In this document: positions 7,360 through 16,095 of the stretch, piece by piece | Position numbering within the stretch: the stretch's first letter is position 1 | How the letters are laid out: each line of letters starts with the position of its first letter | NCBI GenBank assembly: GCA_944363685.1 | Contig: CALVUV010000005.1 | Location: 1-22,154 of the forward strand | Source: an uncultured Bacilli bacterium | GTDB taxonomy: Bacteria; Bacillota_I; Bacilli_A; RF39; UBA660 | Direction: 5' to 3' | Length of the DNA stretch: 22,154 bases | Notes under the pieces: model-generated | Told to the model about the DNA's origin: nothing | Database searches by the model: none | What the model saw: only the letters and a program-made list of their open reading frames with translations | Position numbers and translations under genes: made by a program

Positions 7360-10054
7360 TTTATTAATGATTCCCTTAATGGGACTTGCAGCATTTCTTG
7401 GTATATCATTATCTAATGCTGATATGGTAGAAGCTGCAAATAATGAAGTATGTGGCGCAGAAACATTTAGAGATAATTATCTTGCAAAGATTGATGTTAA
7501 ATATGATGAAAATAATGTTACCATAACAAATAACTCTGGTCTTAATTTAACATACACATTCTATGCAGACGGTAATACTGAAAATGGTACTTCAGGAGAT
7601 TTCAATAATGGAGCATCCGCAACATTTACTATTGATAATGGTGGTTCTGTAGAATTTTTCTTAAAAGAAGATATGGAAGAACCTTGTGTATCTGATGCTG
7701 GAACTGCCATCGGTAATATGCAACTTAATGTTGATGGACTTGTAAACAATCCATTATATAATCAAGCTATTTGTGCGAATTATCGTAATAAATGGGGAAA
7801 CAATGAAATAATGCAAAATGCTGTTTCATATTGTTATTCCCAAAAAGTATATGAAACTTATTCCGCTGACGTTGTTCAAGGTTGGATAAATACAGCAGAA
7901 GAATTATACGAAGCAGTTAATAGTGCTACTGGAGGCAACGACATTACAATTGATAATACTTATAAAGAAGTTAAAGATGTTAAAAAAACGGACGAGCTAG
8001 TATGTGATGCTTTTAGTAACAATAACTATGAAACGATGAATAAATATTATCATATAGACGATGTTCCATCTGAAATAGAAAACTGTGAAGTTACATGTAA
8101 AGAGGAAATAGAAGTTAACTTTAGTGATCCTGTCGCTACAGAAGCTGGACTTTGTTTCCAATATTTAATAGAAATTAAATCAAAAGTTGAATGTGATTCT
8201 AAATATACTGCACCACCACCATCTAGAAAAAGCGTATGTTATCCATCACCAGTATGTATAAATGGTGGTAGAGGTTTTGATGCAGGTGGACCAAATGAAG
8301 ACTTTGATGCTTGTGTACAAGAATGCGATGGTGGAGAATATTCACAAAAATGTATAGATAGTTGTTATAGTAAAGTATATGAAAATAGTGGAACAACTAA
8401 AACATCTAAAAAAGAAGAAATAACTCATGACGATGTTAAAGCACTTAGTATATTACCAGCACCAAATGATAGTTTCTATGAAGTACAAAAACTTGCTAAT
8501 GCTTGTCCTGGAACAGGAGATGCTACAGCATTATATAACTACATGCAAAATAATCCTAGTGGGCATTATAGTGGAGGCACTTGGGTTTCTGATTATGGTA
8601 GTGTAGCAGGTGAAAATGCTCCAATTTGTGCTTTAGGACCATACTATTTTAGAAGTCTTGCTCAAACACAAAGAACAATTGGTATGTGGAATGGTACTGT
8701 TTCATACAGTAGATATAATAAACATTATAGACCTAATGGAAATGGAATAATGATGGCTCTTCATAAGAATAATACTTGGTGTGCAGATAGTTGTTATTGG
8801 TCTGGTTCTTGTGGATCTAATACTGTATATACTGAAGCTCAAGCACAAAAAGACTATGAAAATGCTGTACAAGAATATATCAAAAATAAAGAAGCTTGTG
8901 AAAGTGAAGCAGCAGAATGTTCTAATGAAAGAACAGATTATAAAATAGTTGTCGAAAATAAAGATAAAGATGATACAAAAGATAATAAAGAAGATTGGAC
9001 AGAAGATTTTACAGCTCATCAAAATATGAATAGTAGCGATGTAACTGATACTTGGGCAGGAGCTGACAGTCAAACATTTGAATCTATGGTTCAATTAGTT
9101 ACTGGTACTTGTGAAGATGGTAATGATGATCCTTGGAATTATCATAATATAATTACATTCCCAGGAACATGGATTAATAATAAGACAGGACGTCCAGTTC
9201 ATTCTATGGAACCTGGAAAAGAAGATTTCTACACTTATGTAGGTAATGAATACTGTACTAAATTAAATTCAATTCCTATTAATACTGCATGGTATGATTG
9301 GAAAGTTAATCAAAACGGTGATGCTTCTAGCTTAACTGAAGAACAAAAACAAGAAATTGTCTCAGAAATTGACTATAACATCAAAGGTTCAATTGAAAAC
9401 TATGGTTACTTTGGTTGGGACTTTGATATAAGTTGTTTCTATGCTATAGGTGATGATACAACAGATGATTGTCCACCAGAAGATCCAGAATGTGAAGAAA
9501 AAGATGATGATCCTGATAATCCACCTGCTGAAGATCATAGATTTAGACCAGTATCTCTAGATGAATTATTCCCATCAAATGATGGAAGTAACAATTCAAG
9601 AACTGCAGGATTTAACTGGACTTGTGAAGCTACTAACTTAGAAAATGAAGATTATCCAGTTCAACCAGTAGCACTACTAGAACAAATTCAATCACTAGGT
9701 GATGATGTATATAGTGATAAATATATTGATTATGAAATAAATCTAACATCTGAAGATATGGACAGAATTAGACAATACAATAGAGATAACGACAATGATT
9801 ATGATAAACCAGCTTATGAAGATTCTAATGTTAATGCAGCCAATAATAATGTAGCAGGTATTACTGTATATACAAGCCCTTTCTTAACACAGTTAAAGAG
9901 TAGTGGGGCATTAATACAAAGAGGACTAATTGGATGTAATAATCAAGATGGCACAGGTGATAGTGCTACATGTCAAGGTATTATTGAAGATACTAAAGGT
10001 TGTATGAGAGAATACAATGCAGTCTCTAGCATATTACAAGGAGGTAGTAGATAG
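7346..10054 (+). CDS. Large secreted cysteine-rich protein
   Basis: A 902-residue protein with a signal peptide (MKKYSLLMIPLMGLAAFLG, cleavage likely after VEA near residue 30) and no other membrane segment. I count about 31 cysteines, many in short-spaced groups such as CEVTC, CVQEC and CADSCYWSGSC. There are acidic and Asn-rich stretches and a Pro/Glu/Asp-rich linker (about 715-735). I recognise no enzyme motif. I chose ATG 7346 because AAGGTGA (7334-7340) precedes it at good distance and it starts a proper signal peptide. A GTG at 7337 is in frame but inside the ribosome site. The gene overlaps the sortase gene by 14 bases, so the two are probably translated together. It is likely the main exported, disulfide-stabilised surface component of this system. 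Function unknown. Confidence 0.75.
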   Translation: MKKYSLLMIPLMGLAAFLGISLSNADMVEAANNEVCGAETFRDNYLAKIDVKYDENNVTITNNSGLNLTYTFYADGNTENGTSGDFNNGASATFTIDNGGSVEFFLKEDMEEPCVSDAGTAIGNMQLNVDGLVNNPLYNQAICANYRNKWGNNEIMQNAVSYCYSQKVYETYSADVVQGWINTAEELYEAVNSATGGNDITIDNTYKEVKDVKKTDELVCDAFSNNNYETMNKYYHIDDVPSEIENCEVTCKEEIEVNFSDPVATEAGLCFQYLIEIKSKVECDSKYTAPPPSRKSVCYPSPVCINGGRGFDAGGPNEDFDACVQECDGGEYSQKCIDSCYSKVYENSGTTKTSKKEEITHDDVKALSILPAPNDSFYEVQKLANACPGTGDATALYNYMQNNPSGHYSGGTWVSDYGSVAGENAPICALGPYYFRSLAQTQRTIGMWNGTVSYSRYNKHYRPNGNGIMMALHKNNTWCADSCYWSGSCGSNTVYTEAQAQKDYENAVQEYIKNKEACESEAAECSNERTDYKIVVENKDKDDTKDNKEDWTEDFTAHQNMNSSDVTDTWAGADSQTFESMVQLVTGTCEDGNDDPWNYHNIITFPGTWINNKTGRPVHSMEPGKEDFYTYVGNEYCTKLNSIPINTAWYDWKVNQNGDASSLTEEQKQEIVSEIDYNIKGSIENYGYFGWDFDISCFYAIGDDTTDDCPPEDPECEEKDDDPDNPPAEDHRFRPVSLDELFPSNDGSNNSRTAGFNWTCEATNLENEDYPVQPVALLEQIQSLGDDVYSDKYIDYEINLTSEDMDRIRQYNRDNDNDYDKPAYEDSNVNAANNNVAGITVYTSPFLTQLKSSGALIQRGLIGCNNQDGTGDSATCQGIIEDTKGCMREYNAVSSILQGGSR

Positions 10055-10057
10055 TTT

Positions 10058-10537
10058 ATGAGTAAAGCGATGCTAATAGTCGGAATAATTCTTATAGCAA
10101 TAATTACTTTCGGCGTTGTTAATATAATGCAAAATTATCAAACTGGTAATGAGCTTGATTACTACTTACTTAGAGAAACGACCGAAGCGGCAATGACCGA
10201 TGCAGTAGACTACGGTTATTACCGCTTAAGCGGTCTAACACGTATTGATAAAGAAAGATTTGTAGAAAGTTTTGTTAGAAGATTTGCTCAAAATGTTTCT
10301 AATAGAAGAGATTATAATATTAAATTTTATGATATAAATGAAACTCCTCCTAAAGTCAGTGTTCTAGTTACATCTTCAACAGTTGCAACTACTGATGGAA
10401 CAGAGGATGGTACTATGACAATTACTAATAAAATAGATGCAATCTTAGAATCTAATTATTATGCAAATGATTATGTAACTAAATTAATTAGATCAGGAGA
10501 ACTTGATTATAGTGAAATAGAAGAAATAGGAAAATAA
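10058..10537 (+). CDS. TadE-like single-span protein
   Basis: A 159-residue protein with an N-terminal membrane helix (about 4-23) and an extracytoplasmic domain. The segment RETTEAAMTDAVDYGYYRLSG just after the membrane helix resembles the amphipathic helix of TadE/TadG-type pseudopilins. It stands immediately upstream of cpaB and tadA homologues, where pseudopilins are common in Tad loci. It starts 4 bases after the previous stop, and the nearest strong Shine-Dalgarno (AAGGAGG, about 10038-10044) lies inside the end of the preceding gene. No prepilin cleavage motif is evident. The TadE assignment rests on architecture and context, not on a diagnostic motif. Confidence 0.55.
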   Translation: MSKAMLIVGIILIAIITFGVVNIMQNYQTGNELDYYLLRETTEAAMTDAVDYGYYRLSGLTRIDKERFVESFVRRFAQNVSNRRDYNIKFYDINETPPKVSVLVTSSTVATTDGTEDGTMTITNKIDAILESNYYANDYVTKLIRSGELDYSEIEEIGK

Positions 10538-10552
10538 TAAAAAGGAGGAAAT

Positions 10553-11380
10553 ATGAATAATTTAGTTGTTGGAATTAAGAAATTTTTTACTAACAAAAAT
10601 ACCGTAACAGTTGTCGGCGTTATTTTGGCTATAGTGATACTATACGTTGGTTATAATATGCGTATTAACCAAGCTATTACTCCAGTAACTGTACCATATG
10701 CTTTAGAAGAAATTAATCCTAGAGTTCAAATTACTGAAGATATGGTAGGAACAATGGAAATACCTAGATCAATGATAGATAATAATAGTGATATTATTAC
10801 TAACATCGCTGATGTTGTTGATATGTATTCTCAAGGTGATAGTGTAATACCTCAAGGAAGTTTATTCTATAAAAGAAGTGTTGTATCACGTGAACAATTA
10901 CCAGATAGTATTATCTTAGATTATCCAAAAGGTTACGTTTTATATAACTTATCTGTTGATATGTCTAGTACTTATAGTAACTCTATCTATCCAGGTAATT
11001 ATATAGATATCTATCTAAAAGTTCAAAATGCTGCTGAAAATGCTGAAGGTGTAGTAGCAGATGATAGAATAATGATTGGTAAGTTACTAGAAAACGTTAA
11101 AGTATTAGCAGTATATGATAGTAATGGTAATAACGTTTTTGCCAATATAGAGGAAAAAACAGTACCAGCACAAATTATCTTTGCTGTACCAGAAGAATAT
11201 CATATCTTGCTTCGTAAAGCTAGTTACTTAAGAGCTTATGAATCAGAAATAATCCCTGTACCTACAGCAGAGTCTTTAGAAGACGAACCAGGTGATGTAA
11301 ATTTATCTAGTGAAGATTTACGTAATTTCATAAATAATGTTACTGCAATGACAGAAGAAGACTTAGCATATACAAGATAA
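10553..11380 (+). CDS. cpaB: CpaB/RcpC-like protein with SAF domain
   Basis: A 275-residue protein with a cytoplasmic N-terminus, one membrane helix (about 17-35) and then an SAF domain (about 42-113). In CpaB/RcpC and FlgA this domain helps filament or pore assembly outside the membrane. The SAF part reads VTVPYALEEINPRVQITEDMV and ends with the typical G-x-V-I-P-x-G turn (95-102). The C-terminal region (about 120-275) is beta-rich and ends in an acidic tail. In diderms CpaB works with the secretin. Here, in a monoderm setting, it probably guides the fibre through the wall. A strong ribosome site (AAGGAGG, 7 to 8 bases before ATG) supports the start. The following gene encodes the Tad ATPase, as in ordinary tad loci. 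Confidence 0.75.
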   Translation: MNNLVVGIKKFFTNKNTVTVVGVILAIVILYVGYNMRINQAITPVTVPYALEEINPRVQITEDMVGTMEIPRSMIDNNSDIITNIADVVDMYSQGDSVIPQGSLFYKRSVVSREQLPDSIILDYPKGYVLYNLSVDMSSTYSNSIYPGNYIDIYLKVQNAAENAEGVVADDRIMIGKLLENVKVLAVYDSNGNNVFANIEEKTVPAQIIFAVPEEYHILLRKASYLRAYESEIIPVPTAESLEDEPGDVNLSSEDLRNFINNVTAMTEEDLAYTR

Positions 11381-11397
11381 AAAGGAGAGTGTGTTAA

Positions 11398-12678
11398 ATG
11401 AATGATTCCATATTTGATAAGTTAGATTTTGGTTTATTTAAATCCTTAATAGATAATGATGATATAACAGATATTTCGTATTGTAATCATGGCCAAATTT
11501 GGGTTCGTTCATTAACAGATGGGTCCAAAAGAGTAGAGATTGAAGGGCTAAATGATGCATTTGTAGAAAAATTAGCCTTTCAATGTTCTAACGTAATGGG
11601 GACAACATTTAATAATGCAAAACCTTTCCTAGATGCAGAATCTACTGAACTTCGTCTTAACTTTGTACATGATTCAATTGCTACTAATGGAATAGCTGTT
11701 GTTATTCGTAAAACTCCAGCTAAAATTAGACTTAGTAAAGAAAAACTACTTAGTGAAGATTATTTTACTGCTAACATCCATGATATTTTAATGAAATGTG
11801 TTGAAGGACATTGTAATATCATTGTAAGTGGTGAAACTGGTTCAGGTAAAACAGAGTTTGTTAAATATTTAGCAAGTCATACTAAAGAAAATGAAAAAAT
11901 TATTACTATAGAAGATACTCTAGAACTTCATTTGGATAGAATATTCCCTCATCGTGATATAGTTGCTATGAAAACAAATAACATAGCAAGTTATACCGAT
12001 GTTTTGGTTACCTGCATGAGACAAAATCCTAAATGGATATTATTATCAGAAGTTCGTAGTGCTGAAGCTGTAACAGCAGTTCGTAACTCTATCTCATCAG
12101 GACATAATATTTTATCTACAATCCATGCTGATAAAGCAAGTGCTATACCATACCGTATGTATTCACTTCTTGAAAGTGATATTGATGTAGATCAATTTCT
12201 TAACACCATCTATCGTTATATTCAACTTGGTGTTCATATAAAAGCATACTACAGTAAAGAGTATGGTAAATTCCATCGTGAAGTAGATGAAGTTGTAGAG
12301 TTTTATGTTGATGAAGATAATAAACCACAGTCACATATTCTATATCAAAAAACATTTGGTAAATCTCCAGTTCAGAATATGCCTAGTAAATACTTAAAAG
12401 AATATCTAGAAAACCAAAATATATTTATAGATAATCTATTTACTAAAGGAGATTCTATGGATGATTTAGATAGTAAAGTTAATGAAATAAATAATATTAG
12501 TGATAATAATGTAAATACACCTAATAATATAGTTAATACTCCTAATATTAATCCAAACCCAACTAACTTTACTAATGTATATACAGTAAATACAAATACT
12601 GTACCTAATCAAGTAAATAATGTTAATAATATAAATACAGTACCTAATTTTAACAGTTCTAATGATGAAATAGTATAA
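11398..12678 (+). CDS. tadA: TadA/CpaF-family secretion ATPase with Asn-rich tail
   Basis: A hexameric cytoplasmic AAA-like ATPase of the VirB11/TadA/CpaF family that drives fibre extrusion or retraction. It has Walker A GETGSGKT (145-152), the Asp box IEDTLELH (171-178), Walker B WILLSEVRSAEA (213-224, with Glu218 and Arg220) and the His box GHNILSTIHADKA (235-247). All key residues are present, so it should be active. After about residue 355 the family fold ends and a tail of about 70 residues follows. It is very rich in Asn, with 25 Asn among the last 65 residues and repeated VNTPN and NTVPN words. It is not part of the enzyme fold and could be a flexible linker or a repeat expansion. The gene lies between cpaB and tadB. 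Confidence 0.9.
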   Translation: MNDSIFDKLDFGLFKSLIDNDDITDISYCNHGQIWVRSLTDGSKRVEIEGLNDAFVEKLAFQCSNVMGTTFNNAKPFLDAESTELRLNFVHDSIATNGIAVVIRKTPAKIRLSKEKLLSEDYFTANIHDILMKCVEGHCNIIVSGETGSGKTEFVKYLASHTKENEKIITIEDTLELHLDRIFPHRDIVAMKTNNIASYTDVLVTCMRQNPKWILLSEVRSAEAVTAVRNSISSGHNILSTIHADKASAIPYRMYSLLESDIDVDQFLNTIYRYIQLGVHIKAYYSKEYGKFHREVDEVVEFYVDEDNKPQSHILYQKTFGKSPVQNMPSKYLKEYLENQNIFIDNLFTKGDSMDDLDSKVNEINNISDNNVNTPNNIVNTPNINPNPTNFTNVYTVNTNTVPNQVNNVNNINTVPNFNSSNDEIV

Positions 12679-12695
12679 GAAGGGAGGAAATAATA

Positions 12696-13589
12696 ATGGT
12701 ATTCTTTTTATTACTATTAATTGGTCTTGTAATTCTTTTATATAGAAATTATAAAGGACAAAACGTTTCTAAATATATTACGGAACAAGTACAAGCAATA
12801 TATGATAAATTTGCTCCTTATTCTTTTAAAGTAGTACGAGAAAAAACTAAACAATTAGGTCAAGAATATACAGCAAGACAATACCTAATACAAGTTCTTA
12901 TATTAGGTGGTTTCGCTGGAATTGTTACTTACATGTATTTTTATAACTTAATAGTATCTATTATATACATCTTAATCGCTATCGCTTTCGTACCTTATTT
13001 ATCATTCTTAAGATGTAAAAGAATATATAGTGAATTTATATTTGAGCAAGTTCAAATATATACAACAAACGTTATTATGGAATTCGCTACTACTCAAAGT
13101 TTTGTTAAATCTCTTGAAGGAGTAAGAGACTCTGGTGTATTAGAAGATCCCGTATTATCAGATGTTAATAGAGTTATAGATATGTCTTATGAAAATGGTT
13201 CTATTGATGATGCCGTTGCCTATATGAATGATAAATATCCATACTACATTGTAAAAAATATGCATCAGTTATTCTTACAAATAACTAAAGAAGGTGCTAG
13301 AGACACTGGAGAAAGTTTAGAAAATATGCAACTAGATATTGATACCCTTGTTGAAAGTGTTTATCGTGATAGAATGGATAGAGCAAACTTCCATAAAAAA
13401 TTCTTACAATACGGTGTAATGCTATTCTTATTAGTTATGCTTATTCAATACATGTTAGGTAGTGAAAGTTATAGATCCTTAATTGAAAATATTTTGGTTC
13501 AATTAATTCTTCATGGAATTATAATATTTAATAGTTACTTTCTTCTAAAAGGAGAAAAATACTATAATGAGAATGTAGGGGTTGAGTAA
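12696..13589 (+). CDS. tadB: TadB-like inner-membrane platform protein
   Basis: A 297-residue membrane protein of the T2SSF/GspF type. It has one N-terminal helix (about 2-17), a helical pair (66-83 and 84-102), a cytoplasmic helical domain (about 105-235) and two final helices (237-254 and 263-284). The cytoplasmic stretch ANFHKKFLQYGVMLF precedes the first of the final helices, as is typical for TadB. In Tad systems TadB and TadC form the membrane platform on which the TadA ATPase acts. An excellent ribosome site (GGGAGG, about 12682-12687) precedes the ATG. The next gene starts 2 bases after this stop, so the two are probably coupled. The TadB and TadC assignments follow gene order, and the two could be exchanged. 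Confidence 0.82.
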   Translation: MVFFLLLLIGLVILLYRNYKGQNVSKYITEQVQAIYDKFAPYSFKVVREKTKQLGQEYTARQYLIQVLILGGFAGIVTYMYFYNLIVSIIYILIAIAFVPYLSFLRCKRIYSEFIFEQVQIYTTNVIMEFATTQSFVKSLEGVRDSGVLEDPVLSDVNRVIDMSYENGSIDDAVAYMNDKYPYYIVKNMHQLFLQITKEGARDTGESLENMQLDIDTLVESVYRDRMDRANFHKKFLQYGVMLFLLVMLIQYMLGSESYRSLIENILVQLILHGIIIFNSYFLLKGEKYYNENVGVE

Positions 13590-13591
13590 GT

Positions 13592-14371
13592 ATGGAAATA
13601 ATTATTATAGCAATCGTAATCTTATTTATATTAATTTATAATAAGACTATTGATGAGAAAAAATTTATAAATGATAATAAGAAATATTTTGAAATATTAA
13701 GAGAAGATGATTATAACTTCTTAGTTTATGCAAAATATGGTGAGAAAGTAGAACCAGATACACTTTTTCAAAAAAGAATTACTTATGCTATTGGAATATT
13801 CTTTTTATTCATGTTCTTATTTATAGATGATGTTAGTTTAATTAATGTAATGTTAGCAATATTAGTCGCTGGATTTGTATTTAAGATGCCATATATGAAT
13901 TTAAAGAAATATTATAAATCTCACTTGCATCATATTGACATAATGTTGCCATACTATTTAAAGAGTTTAGAAATATTAATACAACATTATACTGTACCTG
14001 TAGCAATTGGTAAAAGTATTAATGATGCTCCTGATATTTTTAAACCAGGTCTTAGAGAATTAATTGAAAAAATTAATTCAGGAGACTCTAGTATTAACCC
14101 TTATATGGATTTTGCAAATGCTTATCCCGTTAGAGATTCAATGAGAATGATGAGACTTCTTTATCGTTTAGGTCTTGGTGGACAAGAAAAGAAACAAGAA
14201 CGTCTTTTAATGTTTTCTCGTACCGTTTCTAACTTACAAGCAAAAGCAAGAGAAACTAAGTATAAAGAAAGACTTGACCATATGGGTAATCAAACCATGA
14301 TAATGCTTGTTGTTACTGGTGTTAGTGTTATGATTGTAATACTTGGATCAATGTTGACAATGATAGGTTAA
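13592..14371 (+). CDS. tadC: TadC-like inner-membrane platform protein
   Basis: A 259-residue T2SSF-type protein with an N-terminal helix (about 2-16), a middle pair (about 65-99), a cytoplasmic helical domain (about 105-232) containing LPYYLKSLEILIQHYTVP and RMMRLLYRLGLGGQEKKQER, and a final helix (234-256). It starts 2 bases after tadB, so translation is probably coupled. TadC pairs with TadB as the partner of the TadA ATPase in building the fibre. The sequence shows nothing odd. After it, the closely packed run breaks and a promoter appears, so this gene may end one transcription unit even though no terminator is visible. Confidence 0.82.
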   Translation: MEIIIIAIVILFILIYNKTIDEKKFINDNKKYFEILREDDYNFLVYAKYGEKVEPDTLFQKRITYAIGIFFLFMFLFIDDVSLINVMLAILVAGFVFKMPYMNLKKYYKSHLHHIDIMLPYYLKSLEILIQHYTVPVAIGKSINDAPDIFKPGLRELIEKINSGDSSINPYMDFANAYPVRDSMRMMRLLYRLGLGGQEKKQERLLMFSRTVSNLQAKARETKYKERLDHMGNQTMIMLVVTGVSVMIVILGSMLTMIG

Positions 14372-14379
14372 AAAAGTAG

Positions 14380-14407
14380 TTACAAAACACTAATTATTTG
14401 TTATAAT
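14380..14407 (+). promoter_or_regulatory. Internal promoter before the 57-residue pilin candidate
   Basis: TTACAA (14380-14385), a 16-base spacer and TATAAT (14402-14407), with TG at 14399-14400 making it an extended -10. The match is better than at most other sites here, and the tgtTATAAT form is the same as in the typA promoter. Confidence 0.7.
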
Positions 14408-14441
14408 TAATTATGTAAGATATGAAAGGAGAGATGTTTTA

Positions 14442-14615
14442 ATGAAAGAAGCGACAGGAGAATTAAATATGACAGTAGTAACTATTGTTTTAATAGGTGT
14501 TATTGCAGCTTTCTTTGCTATTTTCTGGCCTAATGTTATTCAACCTGCTATTGAAGATACTTGGAATGATAACGTTACTTCACAACAAGATGTTGTTAGA
14601 CAACCACAAGGATAA
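14442..14615 (+). CDS. 57-residue Flp-like pilin candidate
   Basis: A small protein preceded by AAAGGAGAG about 10 bases before ATG and by its own promoter. The sequence is a short leader MKEATG, then ELNMTVVTIVLIGVIAAFF and a hydrophobic helix to about residue 30, followed by a short polar tail with DTWNDN and QPQG. The size, single N-terminal helix and position just after tadC match small Flp-type pilins. A Gly (6) followed by Glu (7) could be a prepilin cleavage point, although the usual Glu at +5 is absent. Neighbours are tadA, tadB, tadC and a TadE-like gene. I consider it the most likely major subunit of the Tad-type fibre. It could instead be a small membrane accessory peptide. No prepilin peptidase gene is in the window. 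Confidence 0.7.
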   Translation: MKEATGELNMTVVTIVLIGVIAAFFAIFWPNVIQPAIEDTWNDNVTSQQDVVRQPQG

Positions 14616-14651
14616 TAGAAGAACATAAAATAAAAAGGATGTGATTTATTA

Positions 14652-15098
14652 ATGAGAGATGCAATAGGACAAGTTTTTGCCTTACAAGTTATTTTAATTT
14701 TTGTTATGTTAATTAATGGTTATATGGCTTATTCTGTAAACTATACTAGAGCATTTCGCGTTAAGAATCAGATAGTTAATATAATCGAACAATATGAAGG
14801 ACCTGATAATGAGGAAGCAATTACTAAAATAAATGATTATATTACAAGAATGACTTATGATGTTGATAATCAACAAATGGTTCAATTCCAAAATGATAAT
14901 AAGGGTGCAAAGTGCCCTGGTTATAATGGATGGTGTTATGTACCCCATCAAGTATCTTCAACAGGTGCTGACGAAGATAGAAATGGTGTTTACTATACTA
15001 TTGTAACTTTTGTTAATATTGATATACCTGTTGTTAAAAATATACTTGGTTTAGGTAGTTTTTTACAAGTAGTTGGAGAAACTAGAACAATCTATTAA
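14652..15098 (+). CDS. TadE-like pseudopilin
   Basis: A 148-residue protein with a leader MRDAIG like that of the preceding pilin candidate, a single N-terminal membrane helix (about 8-28), then an amphipathic helix (about 31-50, including KNQIVNIIEQYEG) and an extracytoplasmic domain. A Cys pair at 88 and 95 (CPGYNGWC) probably forms a disulfide. The architecture matches TadE/TadG minor pilins, and the gene lies between the pilin candidate and the TadZ-like gene. The ribosome site AAAGGATGTGA (about 14634-14644) precedes the ATG. It differs from the other TadE-like protein in size and leader, so the system probably has two minor pilins. The assignment is from architecture and context. Confidence 0.65.
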   Translation: MRDAIGQVFALQVILIFVMLINGYMAYSVNYTRAFRVKNQIVNIIEQYEGPDNEEAITKINDYITRMTYDVDNQQMVQFQNDNKGAKCPGYNGWCYVPHQVSSTGADEDRNGVYYTIVTFVNIDIPVVKNILGLGSFLQVVGETRTIY

Positions 15099-15112
15099 TT
15101 AGGAGGGAAAAT

Positions 15113-16093
15113 ATGAACGTAATTATTGCAAATGAGGCAAAAGCATTATTATCTCAACTTGATATAGATGTCATTAAAAGTGTTGATGGCGTTCATACTG
15201 CTGATGAAATAGTAGAAATGTTTAAAAACTTCTTCTATGCAAGAATGATTCTAGATATAACAGCTATTAAAGACTATGATAATATTACTAATATTCAAAA
15301 AATATCTATTGGTCTTGATGCTGATAAAATTATACTTTTACTTCCTAATAATGAAACATCAGGTTCTAGTAGTTACCTATCAAAAATTATTTCAATGGGA
15401 ATATATAATTTTACAACTACTATAGATGGAGTTAAATATTTCTTAGAACATCCAAATACTTATAAAGATGTTGCACACATCCAACAATTAAATGATTTAT
15501 CTAGTACCATTAATGAAAAAGTAATGGGTGGTTCTAGAATAATAGGAATTAAAAATGTAACAGATCATGCAGGTAGCACTACTCTTATTTATATGCTAAA
15601 GAAAGAACTAGAACAGACATATGGAATGAGTGTAGTAGCAATTGAAGTAAATCGTCATGATTTCTTATATTTTAATATGTCTAATATGATTTCTGTTAAT
15701 GATGAAAACTTCATGACAGAAATAGTTAAACATAAAGATGCTTCTATTATCTTAGTTGATTTAAATGATTCTAGTAATGAAGGTGCTTGTGGAGATATTT
15801 TATATTTAATTGAACCATCAAGTATCAAATTAAATAAATTGATGAAGAGAAATAGAAGAGTATTTGAAGAATTAAAAGGTAGGAAAATAGTATTAAATAA
15901 AAGCCTATTATCTAATAGTGATATAATGGACTTTGAATATGAAGGTAGAACTAAAGTATTCTATAATATTCCACCTTTAAATGACAGAGTAAAAAATCCA
16001 GTACTTGCTGATTTCTTATCCAAAGTAGGACTTATTAATAAACCTAAAGATAAAGATGCAGGTGGCAAGATATTTGGTTTATTTAAAAGATAA
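15113..16093 (+). CDS. TadZ/CpaE-like protein with degenerate P-loop
   Basis: A 326-residue MinD/ParA-superfamily protein. An N-terminal receiver-like region (about 1-125) is followed by a Rossmann-type domain with the expected beta-strands GSRIIGIKNVT (140-150) and SIILVDLND (211-219). TadZ and CpaE place Tad apparatus at a cell site. Normal members have KGGxGKT at the first loop; here the sequence is TDHAGSTTLIYML (150-162), with Ser in place of the lysine, so ATP binding is doubtful. TadZ proteins with altered Walker A are known in the family. The C-terminus ends KIFGLFKR, a short amphipathic stretch like a MinD membrane-targeting end. A strong Shine-Dalgarno (AGGAGGG) is present. Confidence 0.72.
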   Translation: MNVIIANEAKALLSQLDIDVIKSVDGVHTADEIVEMFKNFFYARMILDITAIKDYDNITNIQKISIGLDADKIILLLPNNETSGSSSYLSKIISMGIYNFTTTIDGVKYFLEHPNTYKDVAHIQQLNDLSSTINEKVMGGSRIIGIKNVTDHAGSTTLIYMLKKELEQTYGMSVVAIEVNRHDFLYFNMSNMISVNDENFMTEIVKHKDASIILVDLNDSSNEGACGDILYLIEPSSIKLNKLMKRNRRVFEELKGRKIVLNKSLLSNSDIMDFEYEGRTKVFYNIPPLNDRVKNPVLADFLSKVGLINKPKDKDAGGKIFGLFKR

Positions 16094-16095
16094 GA

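Noticed and set aside
8702..9094. Minus-strand open frame of 130 codons inside the cysteine-rich gene
   Set aside because: It is low-complexity Phe/Ile/Ser-rich sequence opposite a well-supported gene, with no ribosome site. It is a shadow of an AT-rich coding strand.
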